DNA of 64,000 bases, taken from contig NC_060238.1 in NCBI RefSeq assembly GCF_021155775.2, positions 17,460,542 to 17,524,541 on the forward strand. Direction: 5' to 3'. Below are positions 22,970 to 34,500 of this stretch, one piece after another (within the stretch, counting starts at the first letter, position 1; every line of letters begins with the position of its first letter). Origin of the DNA: Neodiprion pinetum (Eukaryota > Arthropoda > Insecta > Hymenoptera > Diprionidae). Under the pieces are notes generated by a model. That model saw only the letters and a list, made by a program, of their open reading frames with translations. It searched no databases and was not told the DNA's origin. Position numbers and translations under genes: made by a program.

Positions 22970-23767
22970 TTATATATTACTCAAAGATGCTGAAAGAAAC
23001 TGTTCTGATATTTGTTTATACTCCATCTCTTTACTGTTAAGGAGAGCCCGGGCCTGTAATAAGTTCGGAGGTAAATCACTGTATGGTGCTAAAGTCTGCT
23101 CAAGTTCTACCAAGCGATCATTCAATGTAATGAACCTTCTGTATTTGTCCAATAATTTTTTTGGTTCAAATTTCTTCATATCTAAATTGTCATGACCAGT
23201 TTCCATTTTACAAGCCAACTCATTATACTCGTCCAACTTAGTTGTTTGTGATTTGCAACTGATATCATCATTCTTGATTTCATCTTTCATTTCTGCAATT
23301 GAATTTACTATACAGCTGACATTGCCTTTTAAATCACACAGCTCCTTCTGAAGAATAGAGTGTTTGTCTAATAACTGCCTATATTTAGTTCGTGATTCTC
23401 GCTCTAACAACTGCCGTTTTTTATCATGAATGGTTTTACGTTCCATAGATATCAACAATGAGGTTTCATCGACATCAGATAATCCATATTCTTTTAGTAT
23501 CATTGAAACATCTTTCAGACTCTCTTTAACATACTCAGGAAAAGTTTCAGGCCGTATCTCAATCTCTTTTAGTAGCTCCAATATCTCATTACCAAGCACC
23601 GTGTCCTCAGCTTCCGTTTCATCAATTGCTTTCCTAAGTTGAGATAGATTTAGATGTTCATTTTCTTGATCCGTAGTCTTTTCCAATGTTGTATTTTTAG
23701 CTGACATATAATTGGTATCCATATCCTTGTGTCCGGACACTTTCAAAACCTGTACCAACGTATTCAT
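22970..23767 (-). CDS. HAUS1: HAUS augmin-like complex subunit 1
   Basis: An intronless frame of 265 residues, close to the about 280 residues usual for HAUS1. Augmin binds spindle microtubules and recruits gamma-tubulin for branching nucleation in mitosis. The protein is almost wholly helical and charged, with heptad-like runs at about 40-75, 105-165 and 195-255, as expected of a coiled-coil augmin subunit. The C-terminal part, LNDRLVELEQTL and then YSDLPPNLLQARALL, lines up with the HAUS1 C-terminus (a Y-x-D-L-x-P-x-x-x-L-A-type turn after a coiled coil). The start chosen is the first ATG; a stop codon lies four codons upstream in frame. Other coiled-coil proteins cannot be fully excluded. 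Confidence 0.62.
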   Translation of the reverse strand: MNTLVQVLKVSGHKDMDTNYMSAKNTTLEKTTDQENEHLNLSQLRKAIDETEAEDTVLGNEILELLKEIEIRPETFPEYVKESLKDVSMILKEYGLSDVDETSLLISMERKTIHDKKRQLLERESRTKYRQLLDKHSILQKELCDLKGNVSCIVNSIAEMKDEIKNDDISCKSQTTKLDEYNELACKMETGHDNLDMKKFEPKKLLDKYRRFITLNDRLVELEQTLAPYSDLPPNLLQARALLNSKEMEYKQISEQFLSASLSNI

Positions 23768-23779
23768 CAGGCTAAAATA

Positions 23780-24480
23780 CTAAAGAATCTAAAGCAAAAA
23801 ATTTGGCATTTGAAATACTATTTTCTATTTCTACTCATATCAAATTTCGAATATTAAACTTAAGCATAGTTCATATACCGATCAGGCAAAATGATTTGTA
23901 ACAGTATCCCCTTTTTTTCTCAACGATTGTCATCAGCAAGTAAAGTAATCCAGCTTTTTTGATTTTAATCAGTAATCATGGCTGTGACACATCAAAAGAA
24001 TACATTGGGATAGCAGATTAAAATGGATAAAATATAGTTGCCGGTTAAATGAAAGCTCATTTACACTTTGAAAGAAAGAAATAGGAATATGAAAAGCAGC
24101 TTCGCAAAAATTTCACAAGAAAAAGTACCTGTATATAGTTGACTGAAAAATAATTATTTCCGATCCCTTTTCCTATTCCTATTCATATTAGGTTTTAGTG
24201 TATAAAGAGGACTTGACGGGTTAAATGGGTGACAATGATTTTTTTTACCTAGTTCTAATTTTCTATTATTAAACAGTGTACTAACAGGCAGGAAGAACCG
24301 ATCTTTTTCTCCTTTTTCTCCTTTTCTCCTTATGGCTATTTGCAATTATTTGGGAGGACCGTTGACTGTCATGTTTTAAATGTCATGAGTCTACTTGAAC
24401 CAGTCGAGCCAACTCCACGATCCGAAAGACATAACAGCTGTGAACAGTGATGCCAGAGTGAACTATCGTTTAAAGTGTTT
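23780..24480. other. Upstream region of the HAUS1-like gene
   Basis: AT-rich, with no gene recognised. The part just above 23767 should contain the promoter. Confidence 0.35.
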
Positions 24481-24488
24481 AGTAAAGT

Positions 24489-24717
24489 CCAGCCCCCTGA
24501 CACTCACCACTACTCGTATACTAAAAAATTGTACGCGTTTTGTCCCTGTTCTTTAGGTCCTCTACGTGGCGCTAGTAGATTTCTGACACGCTCGCTGCCC
24601 TCGCTGACCGCGCGCTAGCTCGTCAGACAACTACTAGCGCCACTAGTGGTGGAGATTGGCGGCAGAATCGAGGGACATTTTGCGAACCACTTTTAACAGC
24701 GTGCGTCAGGGGGCTGG
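24489..24717 (+). mobile_element. MITE copy 1 (CCAGCCCCCTGAC ends)
   Basis: Ends are CCAGCCCCCTGAC at the left and GTCAGGGGGCTGG at the right, a perfect 13-bp inverted repeat. The interior is also palindromic: GTGGCGCTAGTAG pairs with CTACTAGCGCCAC. It is 229 bp and non-coding. A second copy in opposite orientation lies at 49681-49909, which proves it is a dispersed repeat. Confidence 0.9.
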
Positions 24718-25655
24718 TCCACAGACATGATATGCTCTAAGTTTGTACTACATAGCAGAGCTACAACGTTACATACCTATAGGGTCAGGAACAGTGTGGC
24801 AGACGCCATATTCAGGATAAATTAACCGCGAAATTAAAAATTGAGAAATATCACTTTTGGTGGGTTCACATGATGCGGAATTCATACCTTACATTACTAA
24901 TAGCATATAGCTGTTTCGATGAAAAATAAATATTATACAATCAAATCAAAGTAATAATAAAAACGTACAATAATTTTGAAACATATATCTACTGACACAT
25001 TCAATAATCGCCCTATAGGCTCTACGTTCCGGCGAAATTAATTCCACACCATACGATACCATCTTTATGCCAATGTTTCTTATCGAAATTTTTTAAAATA
25101 AATCGAGAACCTTATATTTATGCATTTACGTATAAAATTGTATTAAATACATAGTAAATATTGAATAACAGGTATACATATTGTGAATTTTAGTGCAAAA
25201 TTTCGAGAGACTATGTACAGTAAACTGTCGATAAATAAATAAAAATCAAGTTGTGTACTCGATACATATACGTAAAAGTAGATCAAAAATTAGTAACATA
25301 TGAATGTAAAAATATCAGGAAACAATAAAAATTTGCGTAGATTGTAGAAAAATGTATAGAAATAAAGTTGTGTAAAATTATGCTCAAAAAGGTTAAGTAT
25401 TTTTTAATCAAATATAAAAAATATTGTAAAATAGTCGACACAGTGACATTGAATAAATTTTGATCAGAAATAAATTAATTTAAAAAGCTATAATAAAAAA
25501 AATAAATGAACAAGTTTTCTTTTGCGAGTTTCCGAGTGAGTTTCAAGTTTCACAACCTGAACCGTTCTCGCTCGTTCGCTTGTAATGAGGAGTCCGCGAC
25601 TTACATTAGACTATGACCGGTTAATTGTGGGCTTGAAGACGAACTGAAAAATGTA

Positions 25656-26042
25656 CAGTAAAACCTCGTTTATGTGACCTTCGATCAACCGAATCTCCGT
25701 GTTACCCAAGGCAACGGACTTATCCGAGTACTCGGATAATACGGAAAAACTTGAATAAGATGAATGAAGCCGCTATGTATATCTATGGTGATCGCGCGAA
25801 GTATTTTGCGACTGTTATTTCGTTGCTTATGTGTAGTAACAATGCTTTGTACCCCAAGGATTAATCTACGTTCGTTAGAGTTTTACTTTTACATACTTTT
25901 GTGATTAAATTTTATTTTACCATTTCAAATATATGTAAAATGACTAAAATTTTCGTATTTTTTATTTCTTCCGTATTATCCGAGTTTTCGCTTATCCGAG
26001 ATACACCCTCCCACATTACCACGGACAACAGAGGTTTTGATG
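25656..26042. mobile_element. Pogo/Tigger-like MITE (CAGTAAAACCTCG end)
   Basis: The left end CAGTAAAACCTCGTTTATG has the form of Tigger/pogo terminal repeats and follows a TA. The right end is a degraded inverse, CAGAGGTTTTGATGG. TTATCCGAGT-like phrases occur near both ends (25720 and 25977), in inverse relation. There is no transposase. Assigned from the terminal motif only. Confidence 0.5.
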
Positions 26043-26625
26043 GAATAAAAAAAATTAATTTCTTAATACATTCAAAATAACATTCAAACCTTTGAAAATC
26101 TTTCTTGTACGATCTTCGAATGTACAATTGATTCAGTGTGAAAGATGTTTAGAGTACAATGAGAAGATGTGGAGGCAGAAAAAGGGAAGAGAAGAGAATT
26201 TACGTGTACTTTTATGTATTTGTATGTGTACTTACACATGTACCCACAACTTTTCCACACCCAATCATATTGATTTTAAAAAATTTCGCTTTATCGCTTC
26301 ACTCCGATAAAGAGGATAAAGGTACTGAAAAAAATCTACATCATTGTGATCTGGTAGAAAAATGTGACTTCTCACTGGTTCGTGACAAAAGAGTGAGTTA
26401 TAAAATATTCGAGCTATCAATCATTCTGTAGAATTTGGGCTCATCAGGCAAAATATATCCTTAATTTATTTCCTGTATTTATCACTGCACGCAACACAAA
26501 TATCTGTCCTAATGTTTATATCACTGATATCTATTTGGTAACTAGAAATCTGATAATAAAAGTGACAAAATGGATATCATCTAAAAATCTTATTTAATAA
26601 AGTCACAACCTCATATGATAATGTA

Positions 26626-27318
26626 TTATCCAGGGTCTGCTTTAAAGCACTCAATATCAATGAACAATGGGTCTTGTGGTTCATCTTTGTATTCCTCAGG
26701 CTGAAGTTCTTGCTTCACTACTTGTATGAGATCACCTTGCTCGTTCTTTTCTTCGTTTCTTGCCTCCAACATTAATTTTGTTGCTTCCCTTTCTTCTGAT
26801 TCTTCAATCTCTTCTGTGTCATCCATGTGTTCCGAGTCATCTGTCTCTTCTGATTCTTCCGCTCCTCCAGTTTCTCCAGTCTCTTTTCGTTTGCGTGATT
26901 GATTCCTTCTATGGATCCAAATACCGCTGTTGTGTGACTGCACGGAATAGTGATATCCATTTTTGTGGAGGACCTTGATAACAGAAGATCTTGAAGTCCC
27001 AACCTGACGAGATATTTCTGAACTGCTAGCGGCTGGATTTTGTGTTACCGCAGCACAAATGAGAAGACACACATTCTCACTAAGAGCTCTCCGAGGGCGA
27101 GGTATTTTCTTATGACCATTGGCAAGGCAATATGTTTTTTCAAGTCGAAGTACAGTGGACCTAATTGTATGAACAGATGGAATGGGCCGATCTGGATGTT
27201 CCGCAGCAAAGTGATCACGAACACCTTGGAAACTAAGTCCGCCGTAATATCTCCGAATCATTTCAAGTCTTTCCGCAGGTGTATATTTCGGGTAAGACAT
27301 GTTGAAGAGACAATGCAA
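26626..27318 (-). CDS. DUF4817-type helix-turn-helix protein, transposase-derived
   Basis: An intact intronless frame of 230 residues (a second ATG at 27300 may be the true start). Residues about 10-60 (YTPAERLEMIRRYYGGLSF ... HPDRPIPSVHTI) match the first HTH (DUF4817) found at the front of Tc1/mariner-like elements in insects. Residues about 78-120 (RALSEN ... SSSEISRQVGTSRSSVIKVL) form the second HTH. After KNGYHYSVQ, where a transposase would continue into its DDE catalytic domain, the sequence instead becomes basic (RRNQSRKRK) and then very acidic, with a VKQE SUMO-type motif near residue 208. So the DNA-binding half is kept and no catalytic triad exists. That makes a working transposase impossible, and a domesticated DNA-binding protein or a truncated copy the options. 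The lack of stops over 230 codons favours a functional ORF. Function unknown. Confidence 0.7.
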   Translation of the reverse strand: MHCLFNMSYPKYTPAERLEMIRRYYGGLSFQGVRDHFAAEHPDRPIPSVHTIRSTVLRLEKTYCLANGHKKIPRPRRALSENVCLLICAAVTQNPAASSSEISRQVGTSRSSVIKVLHKNGYHYSVQSHNSGIWIHRRNQSRKRKETGETGGAEESEETDDSEHMDDTEEIEESEEREATKLMLEARNEEKNEQGDLIQVVKQELQPEEYKDEPQDPLFIDIECFKADPG

Positions 27319-27745
27319 AAAAAAACCTTTGCTATGATTATTTGTTTTGTTACAGCTTATGCTAATTCCATCGGCCGTAACTTATCAATCCCTTCACGTC
27401 AGTTCCCTACGATTATAATGTAATTAAGTTTTGACATTACTGTCAGTAAAATTTGAAAGCTAAAGATTAATAAACTTGAACTAGCTCATTTCACTTTAAG
27501 AATCGGATTCTACGTTTACATTTCTCGCCGCTTATTTTTCTCTTTTGAGGTTATAGGTTTCTCTTTTTCGTGAAGAACAGCTATTCCTTTTTTTTCGATT
27601 AATCATTTGTCATAGTGACACCAAATGAGGCAGAGCTATTCATAAACTCGGCAGCGCAAAAGAGATAAAGATTGTTGTTAGTATTGAGTTGAGAGCTAAT
27701 ATTGGAACCACGATTGGAACGCACACATAGACCATCAAGTTATAT

Positions 27746-27909
27746 AAGGCTGGAGTTTCACGTGCAGCAAACAACTGAACACAGCATGCTCTGATTGGTC
27801 AATCCACCACATCACCAAGCGTGAAACGTCACCAAATGGTGATTTAGGTCAAAGGACTAATCACAGTATGTTGCGTTCAACTGTTTGCTGCACGTGAAAA
27901 TCTAGCTTA
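27746..27909. mobile_element. Foldback MITE, about 164 bp
   Basis: The left arm begins AAGGCTGGAGTTTCACGTGC and continues AGCAAACAACTGAAC. The right arm is the inverse: GTTCAACTGTTTGCTGCACG, then TGAAAATCTAGCTT. The arms are about 60 bp with a short centre near 27825. Non-coding. Confidence 0.75.
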
Positions 27910-28538
27910 AGGGTCGGCTGCGGCGTCAGTCGTCACAAAATTCGTATAGATCGACCTTGCATTTTGTTTTAGATCGAAAACAAGTTAGCCGGAAAGATAA
28001 GACATTAAGAATGGTGGTCTGGAAGAAGGTGCCGATTAGTAGATTTTCAAATATTGACCAATCATATAAGTCCTTCAGTTTTTTCGTTTCTGAAAGGTGG
28101 TATATAAAACACATCGAATATTACTGATCTACATACTCATAGGTGCTAGACAATAGACCGTGCAATAGACTCGTTCCGTAATATAGAGATCAGGTTCTAT
28201 TCGTAAATGTGGTTATGGCTTTTAAGGTAGCAGACGATTATCAAGGCAGCTTGTGTTAGTGACAGTATTTGCTTTAAAGCACTCTAGAAATGCTTGATGC
28301 ACGTGGAAACATTATAATCAAACGTAGCAATTATAATTGAACGTAGTTAAAGAAAACGCATGAACGATATGTTAAATTTGTCCCAACTTTGTCCCTAAAG
28401 GCAACACTAGCGCTTACATAGCGGCAGATTTGGAATTGGATTGCAAGTTTGTTCAAAAATCACCAAAATTTTGGACCTCGATCCCACCTGTTTTTTCCGG
28501 GATCATAGGGCAGGCGGGCACATAGCAGCCTCACAAAC

Positions 28539-31500
28539 ATGTCGACGATGGAGGGTTCGCTCAGCAAGTGGACCAACGTTGTAAATGGATGGCAGTATCG
28601 GTGGTTTGTACTCGACGACAATGCCGGTCTTCTGTCTTATTATACGGCGAGTATTTATTTTGCCTAATAAACCGAGAATTAATGTCATTCCGAAGCTTGT
28701 ACATCAGCAGTATTAACCCAACGACACAACAATGACAGGTTACACCCATTTTTTCGTCAAGTAGCTAATAAGTATATGTACGATTGGAACGTGTATTACT
28801 ATTTCCCTACGCACATACAGCTTTGTGGTTGACAAATCTGCGGTTATTGCTTTATATCGCTGTTAAAAAGTTCACGATATTTTGCACACACACACATTTT
28901 TCTAAATGGCTTGTTGTTTTTAACGTTTATATATGTATGCAAACTAATGTCATTTTTAATACATTCGTATTCTATGCTTTTTATATATTAATGAAAAGTT
29001 CAGGTGCAGCTAACAAACTTGTGCCCTCACGTACATATCTTCAATTTAATTGAGTAGACGTTGAATACGTTGTAGGTTGAGATCAATCTTGGGTATATTT
29101 TACAAAGCTTGACAAAATTGCTTTATCTGCCGTCTTCTATATCGACTCTTATACATCATATTCGCTGACATCATCATTAGGACGCTTCCAATTTCTGTAA
29201 CGCATCGATCTGTTTAGGTCATATACATCTCCAACTTCAAGAAAGCCTATTTATGAGAAAACAAAAATCTCTTGAATTTTTTTATCCTCAGCAACTCAAA
29301 CACAAATATAATTAATCAGAAAACAACAGTATTTTATGTTCAGTATCTAGCCAAATTAAATTATGTTACTCTACACAGATTTTGTGCCTGGAATTTGTAT
29401 ACGCGATTATTATACATTGAGTGATACTGAACAGAGGAAAATTACTATCTGTTGAAAAAGTTTGCTTTTGCGGCTAAGAGAATGCTATTTCAAAAAGTAA
29501 ATAAATTATGATTTCTATCAGCTGAATGATTAAAATCATAGATTTTCTTTAATTTTGAAATAGCATTCTCTTGGCGGTAAAATCGAACTTTTTTGACAAA
29601 TAGTAATTTTTCTGTGTCTAGTATCATTTAATCTATAAAAATGACATACGCGAATCCCAGACACCAAAATGTGGTTGAAACTAGCAGCAAGCGCTAGCAG
29701 CCCAGAGGCTCTCAGCCAGGACCGAAACAGGGCTCGAGCACTCTGTGCGTTCATTAGATCAGTGCGGTTGATAGCACAGTTCGATTTTCATTCGACTTGC
29801 ACGATATTACTTATTCATCATGGAGAATCCAATAAATAACTGCCGTGAGACCCGGTCTCCCTCATTTGTTATTAATTATTAGAGTTTGATAATTGTCGTT
29901 TTTTTGATACTGCGGTCGATTTTCACAAAATCCGCGTAGACTCGTGCTATCAATACTATAAAATCGTCATTATTTCTTCCAAGTCTATAAAAGCAAACTT
30001 TGGGGCGAATGTTTATATTTTTCCATTGTTTTCATGTATGACAAATGAAAAAAATAATCAACTCAACTCAAGCACAAGAAGAAAAGTTTTTGTTGATTGA
30101 CGATTATTGAGACTTCTGCAAGTGATTTGCAATGTAAATTGAAATCCTCCGAAATAAAGTCCAAGTAAACGTCAAATCATTAAGAATAAATGCACCAAAT
30201 TTTATCAAGCTTCATAATGATTTGAAGCTTACTCATAATTTATTTCTGATGATTCAATTAGCTAAATGAGACTTTGAAGAATCGAACAAATTTTTTTTAT
30301 TAGTAGACAATCGGTAAACTTCCTGTCACTGGTTGTTATGATATGATATTAAAAATTGAGGTGCTTTTCCGTTCAATGGGGAAAAAAATCATTCACATGG
30401 CAGAATTATCAAGGTAATATCATAAGGATTTGTTGCAACAAAGCTTTTTGATTTTTTTACGTGGGTATTAGAAGGACAAGATCGAACTTTTACTCACAGC
30501 TAGCAAAGTGTTTTTTGAAGTTTCAGTTTTTGTTTACTTGAATAATATCAATTGATAACAAACTTATTGTTTATAACAAACACAGTATTCGGTTGTCGTG
30601 TGAGCCAATGGTATAGATCAAATCCCAAAATCTATTCAACCGATTCACTTGAAATTGGACAGATCATTGATTATAACATTTTCTTTTGTATGACTGGATG
30701 ATTTTAAGAAGTGTCGTTGGCAACCAAAGATTAAGATTTTTTTTATCACTGAAAATCGAAATTATTTTTATCAATGGGTCACCATTTCTTCGACTTTTAA
30801 AATTTTAACAAAATATCCGAACATACTATAGAAAATCTCATAATCAAAGATCTATCCAAATTTCAAGTCAATCGGACTAATAGATTTTGAAATTCGATGC
30901 ACGCTGCTGGACCACACTACGGATGAATACCTTTTTCGTGTTAATAATTAGTCCGTTGTCAATTGATATTATTCATTAAAATAAAACTGAAACCTTGTAA
31001 AACCCCTTCCTCACCGTATGCACAAATCTGACCTCGATCTCCTCATACCCCTGTAAAATAAATGTTGAAAATTAATGTCTTTTTGAAACAATTCCTGACA
31101 ATCATGCCTTAGTAGGATTACGATTGCATTAGAATTTAGTTACACGAGTTTTGCCTTGCAAATTACGCATTGACATCTTAACGATTCAGCATGTAGTTTT
31201 GCAGATCAATCCATCTCTTCCAAAACTCTTGAAAAGAACATTCAGAATTGCCACTCAACAAAGAAAATGTGGAATAGACAGGGATACTTGTTCTATCTCG
31301 AAAAAGTCGTAGAAAAGTTAGAGAATAGAGTGGAATTTCTGGAAAAACTAAAATTCGAAACTCGAAACTTTAATGTAGTACCAAATATTAAAATTTTAGC
31401 AAAACACTTGGCATATGTGTATGCGCGACTTGTTTTTGCTTAAGCGTTCCAAACAGGTAAAGTTCCAAGACTTCAAAACAAATCACAATTAATTCGTAAC

Positions 31501-34500
31501 AATTGATTACATTTTTTCGTTTCTTTTGTTACTTTAAAAAAAAAAGAACGAATAGTCTCTTGTACGTTTCATTATTGGATTTTGAAAATTCAGGAAATTT
31601 CACAGTCCAAAATTAGTGGCAACTCTAGGCTCAAAACTGAAGAAGCGCTGTTCTTTAGAATACAAAATAATTGGGAAATGATTGAACACAATTGGTAATA
31701 TTACATTTCTAGTCTTTCACAGTCGTTCGAACAAAAAAGCTCAGTCAAATTAAGAGATGAGTAAATGAATTCTAATGACAATATCGATAATATATCCTTT
31801 ATACATCATCATGTATACCGTGAGTTATGCTGAACATGAAACGATCCATCACCCAAGGCAGGCAATCGGAGTTACAGCTCATATGATTTGTTTGGGCAAG
31901 GTTTGTGATGGCCGTTGCAGGGTACGATGCTCAACCTGAACATGAGCTGTAACTCCGGTTGCCAGCCTCGAGTGCGGAATCGTTCCGCGTTTAAGAAAAC
32001 TTACTGTATGATTTTTTGCAGTATTAATTATGCTATCATTAATTGTAACTAGATTGAAGTTAGGAGTTTTACTAGAAATGTATAATTTGTTACGAACTTC
32101 AACATCATGGAAATCCCGTCGAAAACATGATATCAACTCATTTTTTCATTTTGAATAGAAATCGACAAATCACTATTACAGTGGAATATGAGAAAATGAA
32201 CTAGGAAAAACTAAACATCGTCTCAGGCGAAATGGGTATCCCCAGGCTATGCCCTGAGAACCTAAAAATATATAGTGTTCGTAATTTATTATTATAATTA
32301 TTATTATTTTTTTTTCAATTTACATTAAAAGCTGATACATTTTTTAGATCAAACAGTCTTTTTTTGCGACGTATAATTCTTTCTATAAAAATGAATAAAT
32401 AAGAAAAGATTTATGAAGAGATTTATTATGTAGACCATCGCTGCTGTTGTTGAAACATCGCACGAAGATGACAATGCTTGGCTGGCATGCACCAGTAGTA
32501 CACAAAATTGAATCTGTGCAAAGAACCACTGTTAGTTTATAAAACATAGAGAGTTAGATCAACATTCAATTTTTCTATCTCTATATTTCTCAGAAGTTGA
32601 GTTTTGCCTGGATCAGATGCAAAGTTTTGTTCAAAAAAGAGTTGGCTCTTAGAATCGAGAAATAAAATTGTGGAAAATTTTCTTTTTTTGTATTTATCTT
32701 TGAGACAAAAATTTTTCATGAAGTCTTTCACTGAAAAACCGAAAGTAAATTTGAACATCTGAATCATTGATATTTAAAAAAATTATTTCCCCAGAAAAGA
32801 GTTTCAAAGGTTTCAAACATTCCAAACAGTTATGTTTGAATTTTAGATCGTTTAAACAAAAATATAGAGACATTCATTCTATACGAATTGTTTTGCAAAA
32901 TTTTCATGTGCCGTGCGCAAGAGTTTTCCCCGAATCTAGTACAAACTAATAAATATTCGTAATGTAATTTGTAACCAAATTTGCCAAACAACTTGCACGG
33001 TATTAATTGCTTCAAGTTCAAGTTTTATGGTAATATTTTTGAATACTGTACTACAACATTAGGCTTGAAAATTTTAAGAATACTCTCTTTGTTTGAAACC
33101 TTGTCATGAAAATTTTCTGTAGTTCACATTGTGGCAAGAAAAAAAAAATTTTCACAACAGCTTCGGCAGTTTTCGAATAAAAATCTATTTCTCCATTATA
33201 CCTGTAGACATTTTCAAGTGCCAGAAAATTTTATTTCCAGATTTAAGTAACTTTGGTAATAAATTCTCAACTCTTACGAACCAAGGTGTAAACTCACCAT
33301 TTGAATAATGGTAATGTAGGGCTTGATAAAGCTCATGATTTTTCGTAATCTTGGACCTCTCGCTGTCAACATATAGTAAGTATACATAATGACATGAACC
33401 ATACTGTTCACCATTATGGGAAAGGTGCACATGCCTCCTGCAAAGTACTTGACTGAAATCCATATTATCAACACCGTTGTAACATGATGATAAAGATGCA
33501 GAAAAGATATTTGTCTATCTTTTTTCCTTAAAACGAACACTGCTGTTTCCGATAGATCAATTATTTTCAAAATCATGGTCCACCAGGTTACCTCTGCTTG
33601 CTAAAAGAGAAATGTCAAGATATAATCGAGCACATGCCCAGACACACCAAACTTTCACAAAATTGAAGTTGGCACCATTAATGTAACGAAACTTTGGTAC
33701 AGGAATCGCTATTTTGCAATTTTTACAATGACTTTCAAGCTTTTGAGTTTCCAGAATATAAGTAAGTCAAGATTTATTTCTGTTTATTGAATTCCAAACA
33801 AGTCCAATCAGCTGCGTGTGAAAATTTCAAATTATCACAGTTCACATTGACCGTTACATCAAATATCACAAATCCAAAAGGTTGAAAATCCAAATGAACA
33901 AAAATTCCAAATGATTGAAACTGAATGGTCGAAATCGCAAATAGGTCAAAATTCCTAATGGTCAAAACTCTGATCTTAACTAACCTTCACGTGTTTGATA
34001 AACGCTTAACGGCATACCTAAAGGTTGGTAATGTGCAGAGTTTTGACCGTTCAACATTTCGACCAACAGGAATGATAAACATTCAGAGTTTCGATCATTC
34101 AATATCACGGTCAGTCTGAACTCTGACTCAGGTGTCAGAGTTGGGAATTAATGTTGGAAAATAAAGGTTTTTATAAAACTTGCATCGTTAGATGAATGAT
34201 ACTAACTTCAACCTCATAAACTTTTCCTCGAATATAAAGATTTAAAACAATAAATCTTTCTACATGAATATTTGGGATCAAATAATATCAGTTCGGAAGA
34301 TCGTTAGTCATGATTCACGTCTGACGAATTTGGAATTACATACTTCGTTCATGAAATTTAACTCGGACATATGAATACACAGATTTGATTCGGATCCTAT
34401 CTTACTTGTACAGCCATTGGATCCAGCGAATAATCTATGGGCTCGCAACCCACGGTGAGATGTGTTAGCCATCCAGCAGTTATTAATTTATAGATTATCC

